DNA of 17,899 nucleotides, taken from positions 1-17,899 of the forward strand of contig NZ_CAMLHF010000107.1 of the NCBI RefSeq assembly GCF_946479715.1, written 5' to 3'. The position numbers and the translations under genes were made by a program. Under the pieces are notes generated by a model that did no database searches, was not told the DNA's origin, and was given only the letters and a program-made list of their open reading frames with translations. The first letter of the stretch is position 1. The number at the start of each line of letters is the position of its first letter. This DNA comes from an uncultured Pedobacter sp. Its GTDB lineage: Bacteria; Bacteroidota; Bacteroidia; Sphingobacteriales; Sphingobacteriaceae. Shown here one piece after another: positions 6,499 through 15,306 of this stretch.

Positions 6499-9400
6499 AT
6501 GAAAATTTGTTACTTATTAAAAAAGACAAGTCTGCTCACAGTAGTGATGTGGCTATTAACTTTCGGCATTACTTATGCCCAAAGTACAATTACAGGTTCT
6601 GTAGTTGATGAGAACAACCTGCCACTAGCGGGAGCTTCTGTAAAGATTAAAGGCAATAAAAGTGGAACGACCACAAACACCGAGGGTAAGTTTAGCATTT
6701 CTGCGCCCTCAAACACCATTCTTGTTATTAGCTTCATTGGTTACGCACCAAAAGAAGTTAATATTGGTTCGCAAAACTCACTAAATGTAAAGCTTGATCC
6801 TGACCAGAGCGCTTTAGATGAAGTAGTAGTAACTGCATTGGGTATTAAAAAAGAGAAAAAACGTGTTGGTTATGCCGTACAGGAAGTGAAAGGCGAATCG
6901 CTACAGAAAGCAATTGCACCGAATGTGCTGGAGTCGCTTACGGGAAAGGTAGCCGGCTTAACCATTACCAACAATGGAGGCGACTTTTTCTCTGATCCTG
7001 GTATTTATTTAAGAGGGCGCAAACCTCTTCTGGTTGTTGATGGGGTTCCGAATGATACTGATATGTGGAATATAAGTTCGGACGACATAGAAAACGTTAC
7101 GGTACTAAAATCTGCAGCAGCCTCTGCACTTTATGGTTCCCGCGGAATTAATGGTGCAATTCAGATCACATTAAAATCTGGGAAATCAATAGATAAAGGC
7201 ACAACAGTTTCTATCAATTCCTCTACAACCTTTCAGGGCGATTTTATCCGTATTCCCAAAGCACAAAGCCAGTACGGACCGGGAAATGCCGGTCAATACT
7301 CGTTTGGTACAGGAGCTGCAGGCGGTGGCGGTACAAATGATTTCGATTATTCTATCTGGGGACCAAAGTTTGACGGCAGATTAATTGCTCAATATGATTC
7401 ACCCATTGATCCTAAAACAGGTAAAAGGATTCCTACACCCTGGGTTGCCAGATCAACTGATAATCTTGGGAATTTCATGGAAACCGGAATAGTAACCTCA
7501 AATAACTTCTCGGTACAAAATCAGGGCGAGCATGGTAACTTTGTAATCTCTAACACCTACAAGTATTCAAAAGCTTCTCAACCAGGATCTAAACTAAATA
7601 TTAACATTACCCGTTTACGCGGTGAATTTAAAATATCTAAGCTAATTAGTCTTGAAGGTTCATTACAATATGACTACCAAAACTCAAACAATCGCTTACG
7701 TGCTGTATACGGACCAACATCAATCATCTACAACCTGGCTATTTGGGGGGGTGCTCATTTTGATGTAAGAGACTTTAAAAACTACTGGGTACCAGGCAAA
7801 GAAGAGGTTCAGCAATACTTTGTAGAGAATTGGAGATACAATAATCCTTATGCTTTAGCTTATGCATGGCAAAAACCTTATGAAAAGAATGACATACTTG
7901 GAAATCTAAAACTAAATTTCAACATAAACAGTAAGCTTAACGCATTTATTAGAACCACATTAAATACGTATTCATTAACTGATGAGGAGAAAATAGCAGT
8001 AAGTATTTACAACTATGATATTGGCGACCGAGGTGGTCGTTATCGTTATAGCCACGACAAGATAGCGGAATCTAACACTGACCTTTTACTTAGCTACTCA
8101 GATAACTTCCTTAACAAAGATTTTAGTGTAGAAGCTACCTTGGGCGCAAATCAACGCTTTCACAATGCAGACTTCTACGATGCTTCTACTACGCAATTAG
8201 TAGTGCCTGGAATCTATAAATTAAGTAATTCTGTTGATCAGGTTACACCAACCAGTTCAAAGTATAAAAAAGGTGTTTACAGCGGTTATGGCTCAGTTGA
8301 TTTAGCCTATAAAAATTGGGTTTTCTTTGGGTTTACCGGCAGGGTTGACAATTCATCTACCCTACCAAAGAAAAATAGCACTTTCTTTTATCCATCACTT
8401 TCACTTAGCACTGTGTTGACTGATGTTTTCACTTTTCCTAAAGCAATCAGTTTCTTAAAACTTAGGGCCTCATATGCTAAAGTAGGTGGTGATTATGACA
8501 TCAGTGGGGGCACTTACCAATTCTATAATGCAACCAATGCCTACACTACCGGAAGCCGGTATCGTAATTTACCCACGGCAACATATCCGAGCATATTGGA
8601 CAATCCCGATATTTCGCCCGAATTTAACAAAAGCTACGAGTATGGTGCTGAAGCGCGCTTCTTCAATAACAGATTTGGCTTTGAATTCTCTTATTATGAG
8701 AACAATTATGGCCCACAGATCTTTACACAACGCTTTTCTGAAACTTCTGGATATACCGGAATTCAATTAAACGGAAGAACTACTCAAAGAAGAGGAACCG
8801 AGGTTTCTATAAATGCGATCCCTGTTAGAACAGACAATTTCACCTGGTCGACGCTTGTAAACTTTGACAGGGGGAAGAATTATCTGACCTCGTTACCGCC
8901 CCTACCTGATGGTTCCCCTCAAACTCAGGAAGGAAGAACTAAGGTAGGTGCGCGATTAGATGATTACTGGTATAATGAATGGGAAAGATCCCCGGATGGT
9001 CAGTTAGTTATTCAGCCTAATGGCCTACCAAGAAGAACGGATGTAGTGCGTTTGGTAGGAAATACACAAGCTAACTTTACATTGAGTATGGGCAACACAT
9101 TTACTTATAAGGACTTTTCGCTTAACTTTTTAGTGGATGGCAGGTTTGGCGGAATAACTTACGACAGTTATGAAAGAGATTTATGGAGATCAGGCTCACA
9201 CCCGGATGCGATACATCCTGAAAGGGAGCTTTCGAATATTGCGTATGCAAATGGTGGCGACCCTAAGACTATGCAAATACCAGGTGTAAAAATAGTAAGC
9301 GGAGAAATTACTTATGATCCGGAGGGAAAAGTTTTGACCGATACTAGAAAATTTGAAGCCAGCACTTATAAAGTAGATTATCAAAACTGGGCAGGTAGCT

Positions 9401-9666
9401 ACAAAGGTGCCTGGGAAAATAATGTTATCGAAAAAACTTTCGTTAAACTAAGGGAGCTGACATTGACCTATAGCTTACCAGCCAAGTTCTTAAAACAACG
9501 CTTTATCAAAAAAGCATCATTATCACTTGTGGGCAGAAACTTACTGTACTGGACCAAGGATAAGACTTACGGCGACATGGACACCTATACGTTGAGCACC
9601 GGAGATACTGCTTTACAACATCCGGCACAAAGGACATATGGTTTCAACTTAAACTTTAATTTCTAA
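6499..9666 (+). CDS. SusC/RagA-family TonB-dependent outer-membrane transporter
   Basis: A 1055-residue protein, the usual length for SusC. Residues 1-28 are a signal peptide ending T-Y-A-Q. Residues about 29-100 form the carboxypeptidase-regulatory-like beta-sandwich domain (STITGSVVDENNLPLAGASV). The TonB-box-like DEVVVTALG at 107-115 follows, then the plug (about 120-230, including PLLVVDGVPND and the ALYGSRGINGAI motif). The rest is the 22-strand barrel ending in F-N-F. It imports a ligand captured by the partner SusD lipoprotein, driven by TonB/ExbBD. There is no STN domain and no neighbouring ECF sigma/anti-sigma pair, so control is probably by the upstream XRE-cupin protein. The stop lies 5 bases before the SusD ATG. 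SusCD pairs mostly handle glycans or peptides; its place ahead of phosphonate genes suggests a phosphonate-bearing ligand here (inference). Confidence 0.96.
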   Translation: MKICYLLKKTSLLTVVMWLLTFGITYAQSTITGSVVDENNLPLAGASVKIKGNKSGTTTNTEGKFSISAPSNTILVISFIGYAPKEVNIGSQNSLNVKLDPDQSALDEVVVTALGIKKEKKRVGYAVQEVKGESLQKAIAPNVLESLTGKVAGLTITNNGGDFFSDPGIYLRGRKPLLVVDGVPNDTDMWNISSDDIENVTVLKSAAASALYGSRGINGAIQITLKSGKSIDKGTTVSINSSTTFQGDFIRIPKAQSQYGPGNAGQYSFGTGAAGGGGTNDFDYSIWGPKFDGRLIAQYDSPIDPKTGKRIPTPWVARSTDNLGNFMETGIVTSNNFSVQNQGEHGNFVISNTYKYSKASQPGSKLNINITRLRGEFKISKLISLEGSLQYDYQNSNNRLRAVYGPTSIIYNLAIWGGAHFDVRDFKNYWVPGKEEVQQYFVENWRYNNPYALAYAWQKPYEKNDILGNLKLNFNINSKLNAFIRTTLNTYSLTDEEKIAVSIYNYDIGDRGGRYRYSHDKIAESNTDLLLSYSDNFLNKDFSVEATLGANQRFHNADFYDASTTQLVVPGIYKLSNSVDQVTPTSSKYKKGVYSGYGSVDLAYKNWVFFGFTGRVDNSSTLPKKNSTFFYPSLSLSTVLTDVFTFPKAISFLKLRASYAKVGGDYDISGGTYQFYNATNAYTTGSRYRNLPTATYPSILDNPDISPEFNKSYEYGAEARFFNNRFGFEFSYYENNYGPQIFTQRFSETSGYTGIQLNGRTTQRRGTEVSINAIPVRTDNFTWSTLVNFDRGKNYLTSLPPLPDGSPQTQEGRTKVGARLDDYWYNEWERSPDGQLVIQPNGLPRRTDVVRLVGNTQANFTLSMGNTFTYKDFSLNFLVDGRFGGITYDSYERDLWRSGSHPDAIHPERELSNIAYANGGDPKTMQIPGVKIVSGEITYDPEGKVLTDTRKFEASTYKVDYQNWAGSYKGAWENNVIEKTFVKLRELTLTYSLPAKFLKQRFIKKASLSLVGRNLLYWTKDKTYGDMDTYTLSTGDTALQHPAQRTYGFNLNFNF

Positions 9667-9671
9667 AACTT

Positions 9672-11168
9672 TTGATGATGAAAAATTATATAGCAAAATC
9701 AATAGTAGTATTGATAATCATAAGCCTGACAAGTGGTTGCAAGAATTTTGACGACCTAAGGGACAATCCTAACAACCCCAACAAGGTTCCACCAAGTCTA
9801 TTGTTTACTGCAGTTATACCGACACCCATATCGTCCTTTTCTGATGAATACATCAATTCGCAGTACCATCTTTGGTCGGCTGTTGACAATGCTTCGGCAG
9901 TAAGTTACCGTTTTGGCAGTGGAACGTTTAGCTATGCTACACTTCGTAACATTGATAAGATGGAAAAGGAAGCGGCAACAACAAATGCACCGGTTTATAG
10001 CATTATGGCCAAGTTTCTACGCGCTTACAATTATGTAGAAATGACAACAAGACTTGGAGACATTCCGCTTTCGGAAGCCATGAAAGGTGCTGAAATACCA
10101 CAGCCAAAATACGACACACAGAAGTCGGTATACATTCAATGTCTGAACTGGTTAACAGAGGCGAATAACGAATTGGGTGCGTATATAAGCACTCATCCGG
10201 GAGAAAAAATAGCTGGTGATTTTTACTATAATGGCGATTTAAAGAGCTGGCAAAAAGCAATAAACGCGTATACAATAAGGGTATTGATATCTCTTAGTAA
10301 AAAAGCAGATGATGCAGATTTGAAGATTAAAGATCGCTTTTCAGCTATCATAAACAACCCTGCTCAATATCCGTTAATGACTGGTTTAGGAGATAACATG
10401 CAGATTACTCACAGAGATGAAGATGGTTTTAGAGGAAATTACAATCCAAATGCAGCAGTGTATCGTGTAAGTGTGGTATTGGTTGATACTTATGTAAACC
10501 TGCTAAAAACTTATATGGACCCGCGTTTACAAAAAGTAGCAGATCCAACACCTAAGGCATTGGCGGCAAATCCAGCAAACGAAACAGCTGTCAGGGAAGA
10601 TTTTAACTCGTATGTGGGCGCTGACATCTCTGCAAGCGGAGCAACGAATGTTTCCCGAAAGCTGAATGGAGAAATATCATATCCTAACGAGAAGCGTTTT
10701 TGGAATTTTATAGGTCAGCCATCTATTTTGATTGGTTATCCTGAACAGGAATTAAACATTGCCGAAGCCGCACATTTGGGATGGATTGGTACTGGCGCAA
10801 AAACCCATTACGACAATGGCATAAAAGCTTCAATGGATTTTTATGGCGTTGATGGCAGCGTAGCCGCCACTTATTTAACAAACAACGCTCCATATCTGTT
10901 AGGTGCTGCCGGTTTAAAAAGAATACATGAACAAATGTATTTGGCTCTTGCAGAAAACTCAGGCTGGGAATCATTCTTTATGACCCGTAGAACAGGAGTA
11001 CCTACATATAAATTCTCTACTGAAAATAGTGTTACTAAAATTCCGGTTCGATGGGCTTACCCTACTGCGGAAGACACAGACAACAGAGAGCATTACCGAG
11101 CGGCACTAAAATCACAATTTGGGACAGAAATAGATGACAGGGACCAGATCATGTGGCTTATAAAATAA
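9672..11168 (+). CDS. SusD/RagB-family surface lipoprotein (SusD-like_2 type)
   Basis: A 498-residue lipoprotein. The signal peptide ends in a lipobox LTSGC, with C23 as the acylated residue; the following K-N-F-D-D resembles the Bacteroidota surface-export signal, so it should sit on the outer face of the outer membrane. The segment DNPNNPNKVPPSLLF just after the tether is typical of the SusD-like_2 group, which is rich in tetratricopeptide-like helices. The lid-like partner binds ligand and closes over the SusC barrel. It begins 5 bases after SusC, so the two are co-translated. An intrinsic terminator follows at 11187, separating it from the catabolic enzymes. The ligand is not readable from sequence. 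Confidence 0.94.
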   Translation: MMMKNYIAKSIVVLIIISLTSGCKNFDDLRDNPNNPNKVPPSLLFTAVIPTPISSFSDEYINSQYHLWSAVDNASAVSYRFGSGTFSYATLRNIDKMEKEAATTNAPVYSIMAKFLRAYNYVEMTTRLGDIPLSEAMKGAEIPQPKYDTQKSVYIQCLNWLTEANNELGAYISTHPGEKIAGDFYYNGDLKSWQKAINAYTIRVLISLSKKADDADLKIKDRFSAIINNPAQYPLMTGLGDNMQITHRDEDGFRGNYNPNAAVYRVSVVLVDTYVNLLKTYMDPRLQKVADPTPKALAANPANETAVREDFNSYVGADISASGATNVSRKLNGEISYPNEKRFWNFIGQPSILIGYPEQELNIAEAAHLGWIGTGAKTHYDNGIKASMDFYGVDGSVAATYLTNNAPYLLGAAGLKRIHEQMYLALAENSGWESFFMTRRTGVPTYKFSTENSVTKIPVRWAYPTAEDTDNREHYRAALKSQFGTEIDDRDQIMWLIK

Positions 11169-11186
11169 AGGTTGGTTTATTTGGTT

Positions 11187-11212
11187 AAGGGCCGTTTAAA
11201 AGCGGCTCTTTT
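11187..11212 (+). terminator. Intrinsic terminator after SusD
   Basis: The arms AAGGGCCG (11187-11194) and CGGCTCTT (11203-11210) pair over eight positions with one G-U wobble, around an 8-base loop, and the T-rich run CTCTTTT closes it. It lies 18 bases after the SusD stop and 83 bases before phnA. It should end or attenuate the SusCD transcript, keeping enzyme expression below transporter expression or requiring a separate start. Confidence 0.75.
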
Positions 11213-11294
11213 CACTAATTTTATATGAATCAACAAACATCTAAACAATACAACTACCTGGAAAACAATTTAAAGCAATAAAAACAACGTAATA

Positions 11295-12536
11295 ATGAAT
11301 AATATATCAACTCAACCCTTTTCAGTTAATGGTAAAACGTATACACCGCCGGCAAAACCTATTGTGGTAATTTGCATGGATGGTTCTGCAGATGAATATC
11401 TGGATACTACTATGGCTCATGACCGTATGCCTAACCTTAAGAAAATGGCTTTACAAGGCTACAGAGGTATGGTACGTGGTGCATTGCCATCATTTACCAA
11501 TGTAAATAACTCATCGATAGTTACTGGCGTTAGCCCTGCTGTACATGGCATTTGTGGTAACTTCTTTTATGATACAGCAAAGGATCAGGAAGTGATGATG
11601 AACTCATCGGAATACCTTAGGGCCGAAACGCTTCTTGCCGCAGCTGCCAATGCTGGTCGTAAAGTTGCAGTGGTTACTGCAAAGGAAAAACTGCGCGACA
11701 TTCTTTCTTACAAACTAAATGGTATTGCTTTCTCGGCAGAAAAAGCAGATCAGGCAAAACTGGATACCCATGGTATTGAAAATGCAGAGCAGGTTATTGG
11801 TCACAAAACCCCCGCCATATACAGTGCAGAAGCCAGTTTATTTGTATTGCGTGCCGGTGTTGCCTTAATACAGAACGGAATGGCCGATTTCTTATACTTA
11901 TCCTTAACTGACTATATGCAGCATACTTATGCCCCTGATACGGAAGAATCATTGGCATTTTATGAAGCTCAGGATATTGAACTTGGAAAAATGCTTGAGC
12001 TTGGTGCTGTTATTGGTGCCACAGCAGATCATGGCATGAATGCAAAGGTTAAAGCCGACGGCACTCCTAATGTATTGTTTATTGAAACCATGCTTACCGA
12101 TAAATTTGGCGATGGCTTTAGAGTAATTTGCCCGATTACAGATCCTTACGTAAAACACCATGGCGCTTTGGGCTCTTATGTAGCCGTGCATATGGAAGAT
12201 ACATCGAAGGTTAACGAAGTGAAAAACTGGCTTGCAGTACAACCGGGAATTACTGAGGTGTACGACAAAGAAACGGGATGTCGCATACTTGAGCAACCTG
12301 CCGACAGAACAGGAGATCTGTTTGTATTATCGGCCCGTGATGTGGTAGTGGGTAAAACCGCAGCGCATCATGATTTAAAAGCATTAGATGGCACGTTGCG
12401 TTCACATGGGGGCAGATATGAAGAAATGGTCCCGTTGGTTGTTTCTCATCCGTTAAATGCGATCTACAAAATGAAAACTCAGGGTGACCCACGAAATTTT
12501 GATGTATTCGATTTTACCGTTAATGGTACTAATTAA
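11295..12536 (+). CDS. phnA: Phosphonoacetate hydrolase
   Basis: A 413-residue cytoplasmic enzyme (no signal peptide) that cleaves phosphonoacetate to acetate and phosphate using two zinc ions. All family landmarks are present: D29 (CMDGSADEY), nucleophile T68 in PSFTNVNNSS, N89 (GICGNFFYD), D206-x-x-x-H210 (LTDYMQH), D245-H246 (ATADHGM) and H371 (RSHGG). D29, T68 and N89 fall at the same numbers as in the characterised Sinorhizobium enzyme, as I recall it, and K130/K132 fall where its substrate-carboxylate lysines are expected. These features separate it from generic nucleotide pyrophosphatases of the same superfamily. It is the last step of the phosphonoacetaldehyde-to-phosphonoacetate branch, and its phnY partner follows after a palindromic repeat. 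A separate promoter in the 82-base leader is possible but not clearly visible. Confidence 0.95.
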   Translation: MNNISTQPFSVNGKTYTPPAKPIVVICMDGSADEYLDTTMAHDRMPNLKKMALQGYRGMVRGALPSFTNVNNSSIVTGVSPAVHGICGNFFYDTAKDQEVMMNSSEYLRAETLLAAAANAGRKVAVVTAKEKLRDILSYKLNGIAFSAEKADQAKLDTHGIENAEQVIGHKTPAIYSAEASLFVLRAGVALIQNGMADFLYLSLTDYMQHTYAPDTEESLAFYEAQDIELGKMLELGAVIGATADHGMNAKVKADGTPNVLFIETMLTDKFGDGFRVICPITDPYVKHHGALGSYVAVHMEDTSKVNEVKNWLAVQPGITEVYDKETGCRILEQPADRTGDLFVLSARDVVVGKTAAHHDLKALDGTLRSHGGRYEEMVPLVVSHPLNAIYKMKTQGDPRNFDVFDFTVNGTN

Positions 12537-12546
12537 AACAATCCTA

Positions 12547-12627
12547 CTATCGTCATCTCGAAAGAAGAGAGAGATCTCTTGAATAGCACAGGCAAGAGAT
12601 CTCTCTCTTCTTTCGAGATGACGATAG
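12547..12627. repeat. Palindromic intergenic repeat, copy 2 (perfect 35-bp arms)
   Basis: The arms 12547-12581 and 12593-12627 are perfectly complementary over 35 bases, around an 11-base loop. Outer sequence CTATCGTCATCTCGA and inner AGATCTCTTG identify it with the copies at 4333 and 16633. It occupies most of the 127-base gap between phnA and phnY, starting 10 bases after the phnA stop. As RNA it would make a very stable hairpin, able to protect upstream mRNA from 3' decay or to reduce downstream transcription. It has no T-run. Confidence 0.95.
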
Positions 12628-12663
12628 CTTTAAACACCTGTCATTGGTAATTTATATAAGAAA

Positions 12664-14112
12664 ATGAAAGAAGAAGATATTAATAACGCTCGCAATATTT
12701 TAAAACTGGCATCACTAATTGCCGGCAAGCCTGTTTCATCAGGCAACCAATTGGCTGTACACAATCCTTACAATGGCGAACTAGTAGGGACTGTGGAAAC
12801 AGCTGACTTAAACGACACCAATAATGCTATTGAAACAGCCCTTAAAGGTGGTGTTGCAATGACCCGCTTTGAAAGATACACTGTGCTTGACAAAGCCAGA
12901 ACATTGCTTTTAGAAAGAAAGGAAGAATTTGCTCAGCTGATCACTTCCGAATCTGGCCTGTGTATCTCTGAAAGCACTTATGAAATTGGAAGGGCGCATG
13001 ATGTACTTCTGTTTGCTGCTATTGAATGCCTTAAAGACAATGGACAAATATACTCATGTGACATTTCGCCCAACGGCAAACAGCGCAAAATATTTACTAC
13101 TTATGAGCCGTTGAAGCTTGCGGTAGCCATCACCCCTTTTAATCATCCGCTAAACCAGGTTGCACACAAGATTGCTCCTGCTCTTGCTGCCGGAACTCCG
13201 GTGATTTTAAAACCATCAGAAAAAACACCTTTAACGGCCATTCGCTTTGTAGAGTTATTGTATGAAGCAGGCTTACCTCCGTATATGTTAAGTGTTCTTT
13301 TAGGAGACACTAAAGTTGTTGCCGAAATACTGGTACAAGATCCAAGAATTGACGTGGTTTCTTTTACAGGTAGCGTTGCTGTAGGTAAAATGATCGCGAA
13401 AACGGTTGGCTATAAAAAGGTAATTCTTGAACTTGGCGGTAACGACCCACTAATTATCCTGGAAGATGCAGACCTCAACCTGGCAGTTGAACTGGCTGCA
13501 GAAGGATCATTTAGAAACTCTGGTCAGCGTTGCACTGCAGTAAAACGCATTCTGGTACACGAAAGTATTTCTGAAGAATTCACCAAACGTTTTGTTGAAA
13601 AGGCTAAAGAATATACATGTGGCGATCCTAAAAATGCTGCAACCAAAGTTGGGACAGTTATAGATGAGGAATCGGCTATATACCTGGAAAGTGTGGTAAA
13701 GAAAGCCGTTGCACAAGGGGCTAAAGTTTTACTTGGAGGTAAACGTAGTGGTGCTTTACTGGAGCCAACTGTAATTACCAATGTATCTAGAAATGCCCAA
13801 ATGGTGGTACAGGAATCTTTTGGTCCGCTTGCCCCTATTTTAACATTTAAAGATATAGATGATGCCATCGAACTTTCGAACTCTACTGCTTTCGGCTTAT
13901 CATCAGGAGTGGTTACGGTGAATATGGATCATGCCATCCGTTTTGTAAAAGAACTTAAAGTAGGTACAGTAAATATTAACGAAGTACCCGGATACCGCAT
14001 AGAAAATTCTCCGTTTGGAGGGATTAAGGATTCGGGTTTAGGTATAAAAGAAGGAGTAATTGAAGCTATTAAGTGCTTCTCTTATGTAAAAACATTTTCA
14101 ATGCCCTGGTAA
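12664..14112 (+). CDS. phnY: Phosphonoacetaldehyde dehydrogenase
   Basis: A 482-residue aldehyde dehydrogenase that oxidises phosphonoacetaldehyde to phosphonoacetate with NAD+. Catalytic residues are visible: C290 in GQRCTAVKR, general base E256 in LELGGNDP, oxyanion N160 in TPFNHP, and the cofactor lysine K183 in LKPSEK. GQRCTAVKR is typical of the phosphonoacetaldehyde-specific clade. R110 and H161 fall near the positions reported, as I recall, to contact the phosphonate in the Sinorhizobium PhnY. The order phnA-phnY matches known phosphonoacetate pathways. The ATG is preceded by an A-rich stretch. The coding end at 14112 is 2 bases from the next ATG, so it is translationally linked to the FAD oxidase. 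Alternative substrates such as succinate semialdehyde are less likely in this context. Confidence 0.93.
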   Translation: MKEEDINNARNILKLASLIAGKPVSSGNQLAVHNPYNGELVGTVETADLNDTNNAIETALKGGVAMTRFERYTVLDKARTLLLERKEEFAQLITSESGLCISESTYEIGRAHDVLLFAAIECLKDNGQIYSCDISPNGKQRKIFTTYEPLKLAVAITPFNHPLNQVAHKIAPALAAGTPVILKPSEKTPLTAIRFVELLYEAGLPPYMLSVLLGDTKVVAEILVQDPRIDVVSFTGSVAVGKMIAKTVGYKKVILELGGNDPLIILEDADLNLAVELAAEGSFRNSGQRCTAVKRILVHESISEEFTKRFVEKAKEYTCGDPKNAATKVGTVIDEESAIYLESVVKKAVAQGAKVLLGGKRSGALLEPTVITNVSRNAQMVVQESFGPLAPILTFKDIDDAIELSNSTAFGLSSGVVTVNMDHAIRFVKELKVGTVNINEVPGYRIENSPFGGIKDSGLGIKEGVIEAIKCFSYVKTFSMPW

Positions 14113-14114
14113 TT

Positions 14115-15275
14115 ATGACAAAGAATATTCAATATGATTTAATAGTGGTGGGCTCTGGTATACTGGGCACTTTCCATGCATTACATGCTTTGAGGTTAGG
14201 TAAAACTGTATTGCTTACCGAAAAGGATCAATACCCTGTAAATGCTACAGTTCGAAACTTTGGACAGGCAGTGGTATCTGGTATGTCGTCTGATTGGTTT
14301 GATTATGCCAGAAGGTCAACCGAACTGTATCAGGAAATTCAGCAGGAAGCTGACATCAGTGTGCGTAACAACGGCACTGTTTATCTTTCTTCTGATGATG
14401 ATGAAACTCAGTTACTGCATGAGCTAAAGGAACGGATGGACGCGATAGATTACGAGGCTAATTTGTTATCTGCTGATGATTGTTTAGCGAAATGGCCTTC
14501 ATTAAAAAGAGAATATTGTAAAGGAGGCCTGTTCTTTCCGCAGGAAGTAAGTGTAGAACCAAACAAACTGATTTACCAGTTAATTGAATATGCTGTTGCT
14601 AAATATCCTAATCTTACTTACATGCCTTCAACAGCAGTTTTAGATTGTGTTGTGGTAGGTGATCATGTTGAAATTACCACTGCTGCCCGGCAAACATTTA
14701 CTTCTGAAAAGGCTATTATCTGTAATGGAGGCGAGTTTAAACTGCTATTTGCAGATCTGTTTAGCCAAAGCGGGATCATATTAAGCAAACTCCAGATGAT
14801 GAAAACTGTACCAATGCCTGAGGTGCAACTGGAAGGGAACATCTTAACAGGATTATCTATCCGCAGGTATGAGTCATTTCAGGAATGTCCATCATTCTCC
14901 GGAATTTCTACTCCTGAACATTATAAAGAATGCCAGAAATGGGGAATTCATATTCTGTTTAAGAAAGCAGTAGATGGTTCAATTATAATTGGCGATTCGC
15001 ATGAATATGCAGACGTAAACCACACAGATGATCTTGGATTTGGCATTAACAGCCATATTAACGAACTGATGTTAGTCGCAGCACAAGAGATTGTAAGCTT
15101 TGATGTACGTAAAATAGCATCGACCTGGGCCGGCTTTTACCCTCAGCACGACAGCAAACATATTGTGGAATATGATATTGAAGACCGGATACATATCCGA
15201 ACTGCTATTGGTGGCAAGGGGATGACATCCTCGGCCGGATATGCAGAAGCAAGTATAAAAAAGATTTACAACTAG
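14115..15275 (+). CDS. FAD-dependent oxidoreductase, aminophosphonate oxidase-like (TIGR03364 type)
   Basis: A 386-residue DAO-type flavoenzyme. The N-terminal dinucleotide motif is VVGSGILG (G13, G15, G18), followed by the strand KTVLLTEKD. The family is found next to phosphonate genes, and members have been reported to oxidise 2-aminoethylphosphonate or its N-methyl form to phosphonoacetaldehyde. That makes this the likely entry enzyme here, feeding PhnY and replacing the PhnW transaminase. Start choice: an in-frame ATG exists at 14073, but it lies inside phnY and adds 14 residues before the Rossmann strand. The ATG at 14115, 2 bases after the phnY stop, puts the glycine motif at residue 13 as usual. 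Sarcosine or glycine oxidase-like activity is the main alternative; the family call is firm, the substrate inferred. Confidence 0.88.
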   Translation: MTKNIQYDLIVVGSGILGTFHALHALRLGKTVLLTEKDQYPVNATVRNFGQAVVSGMSSDWFDYARRSTELYQEIQQEADISVRNNGTVYLSSDDDETQLLHELKERMDAIDYEANLLSADDCLAKWPSLKREYCKGGLFFPQEVSVEPNKLIYQLIEYAVAKYPNLTYMPSTAVLDCVVVGDHVEITTAARQTFTSEKAIICNGGEFKLLFADLFSQSGIILSKLQMMKTVPMPEVQLEGNILTGLSIRRYESFQECPSFSGISTPEHYKECQKWGIHILFKKAVDGSIIIGDSHEYADVNHTDDLGFGINSHINELMLVAAQEIVSFDVRKIASTWAGFYPQHDSKHIVEYDIEDRIHIRTAIGGKGMTSSAGYAEASIKKIYN

Positions 15276-15306
15276 GCGACTCAGATAAACTCTACGATCA
15301 ATCCTT

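Noticed and set aside
11949..12296. 115-residue minus-strand open frame
   Set aside because: Antisense to phnA, covering its metal-ligand motifs; no domain or signal of its own.
11295..12536. Generic nucleotide pyrophosphatase annotation for this gene
   Set aside because: Residue pattern (T68, N89, the K130/K132 pair, absence of signal peptide) and adjacency to phnY favour phosphonoacetate hydrolase.
13524..13868. 114-residue minus-strand open frame
   Set aside because: Antisense to the catalytic half of phnY, with no recognisable motif.
14073..14114. Longer start for the FAD oxidase at 14073
   Set aside because: It would overlap phnY by 40 bases and add 14 residues before the nucleotide-binding strand; the ATG at 14115 fits the family better.
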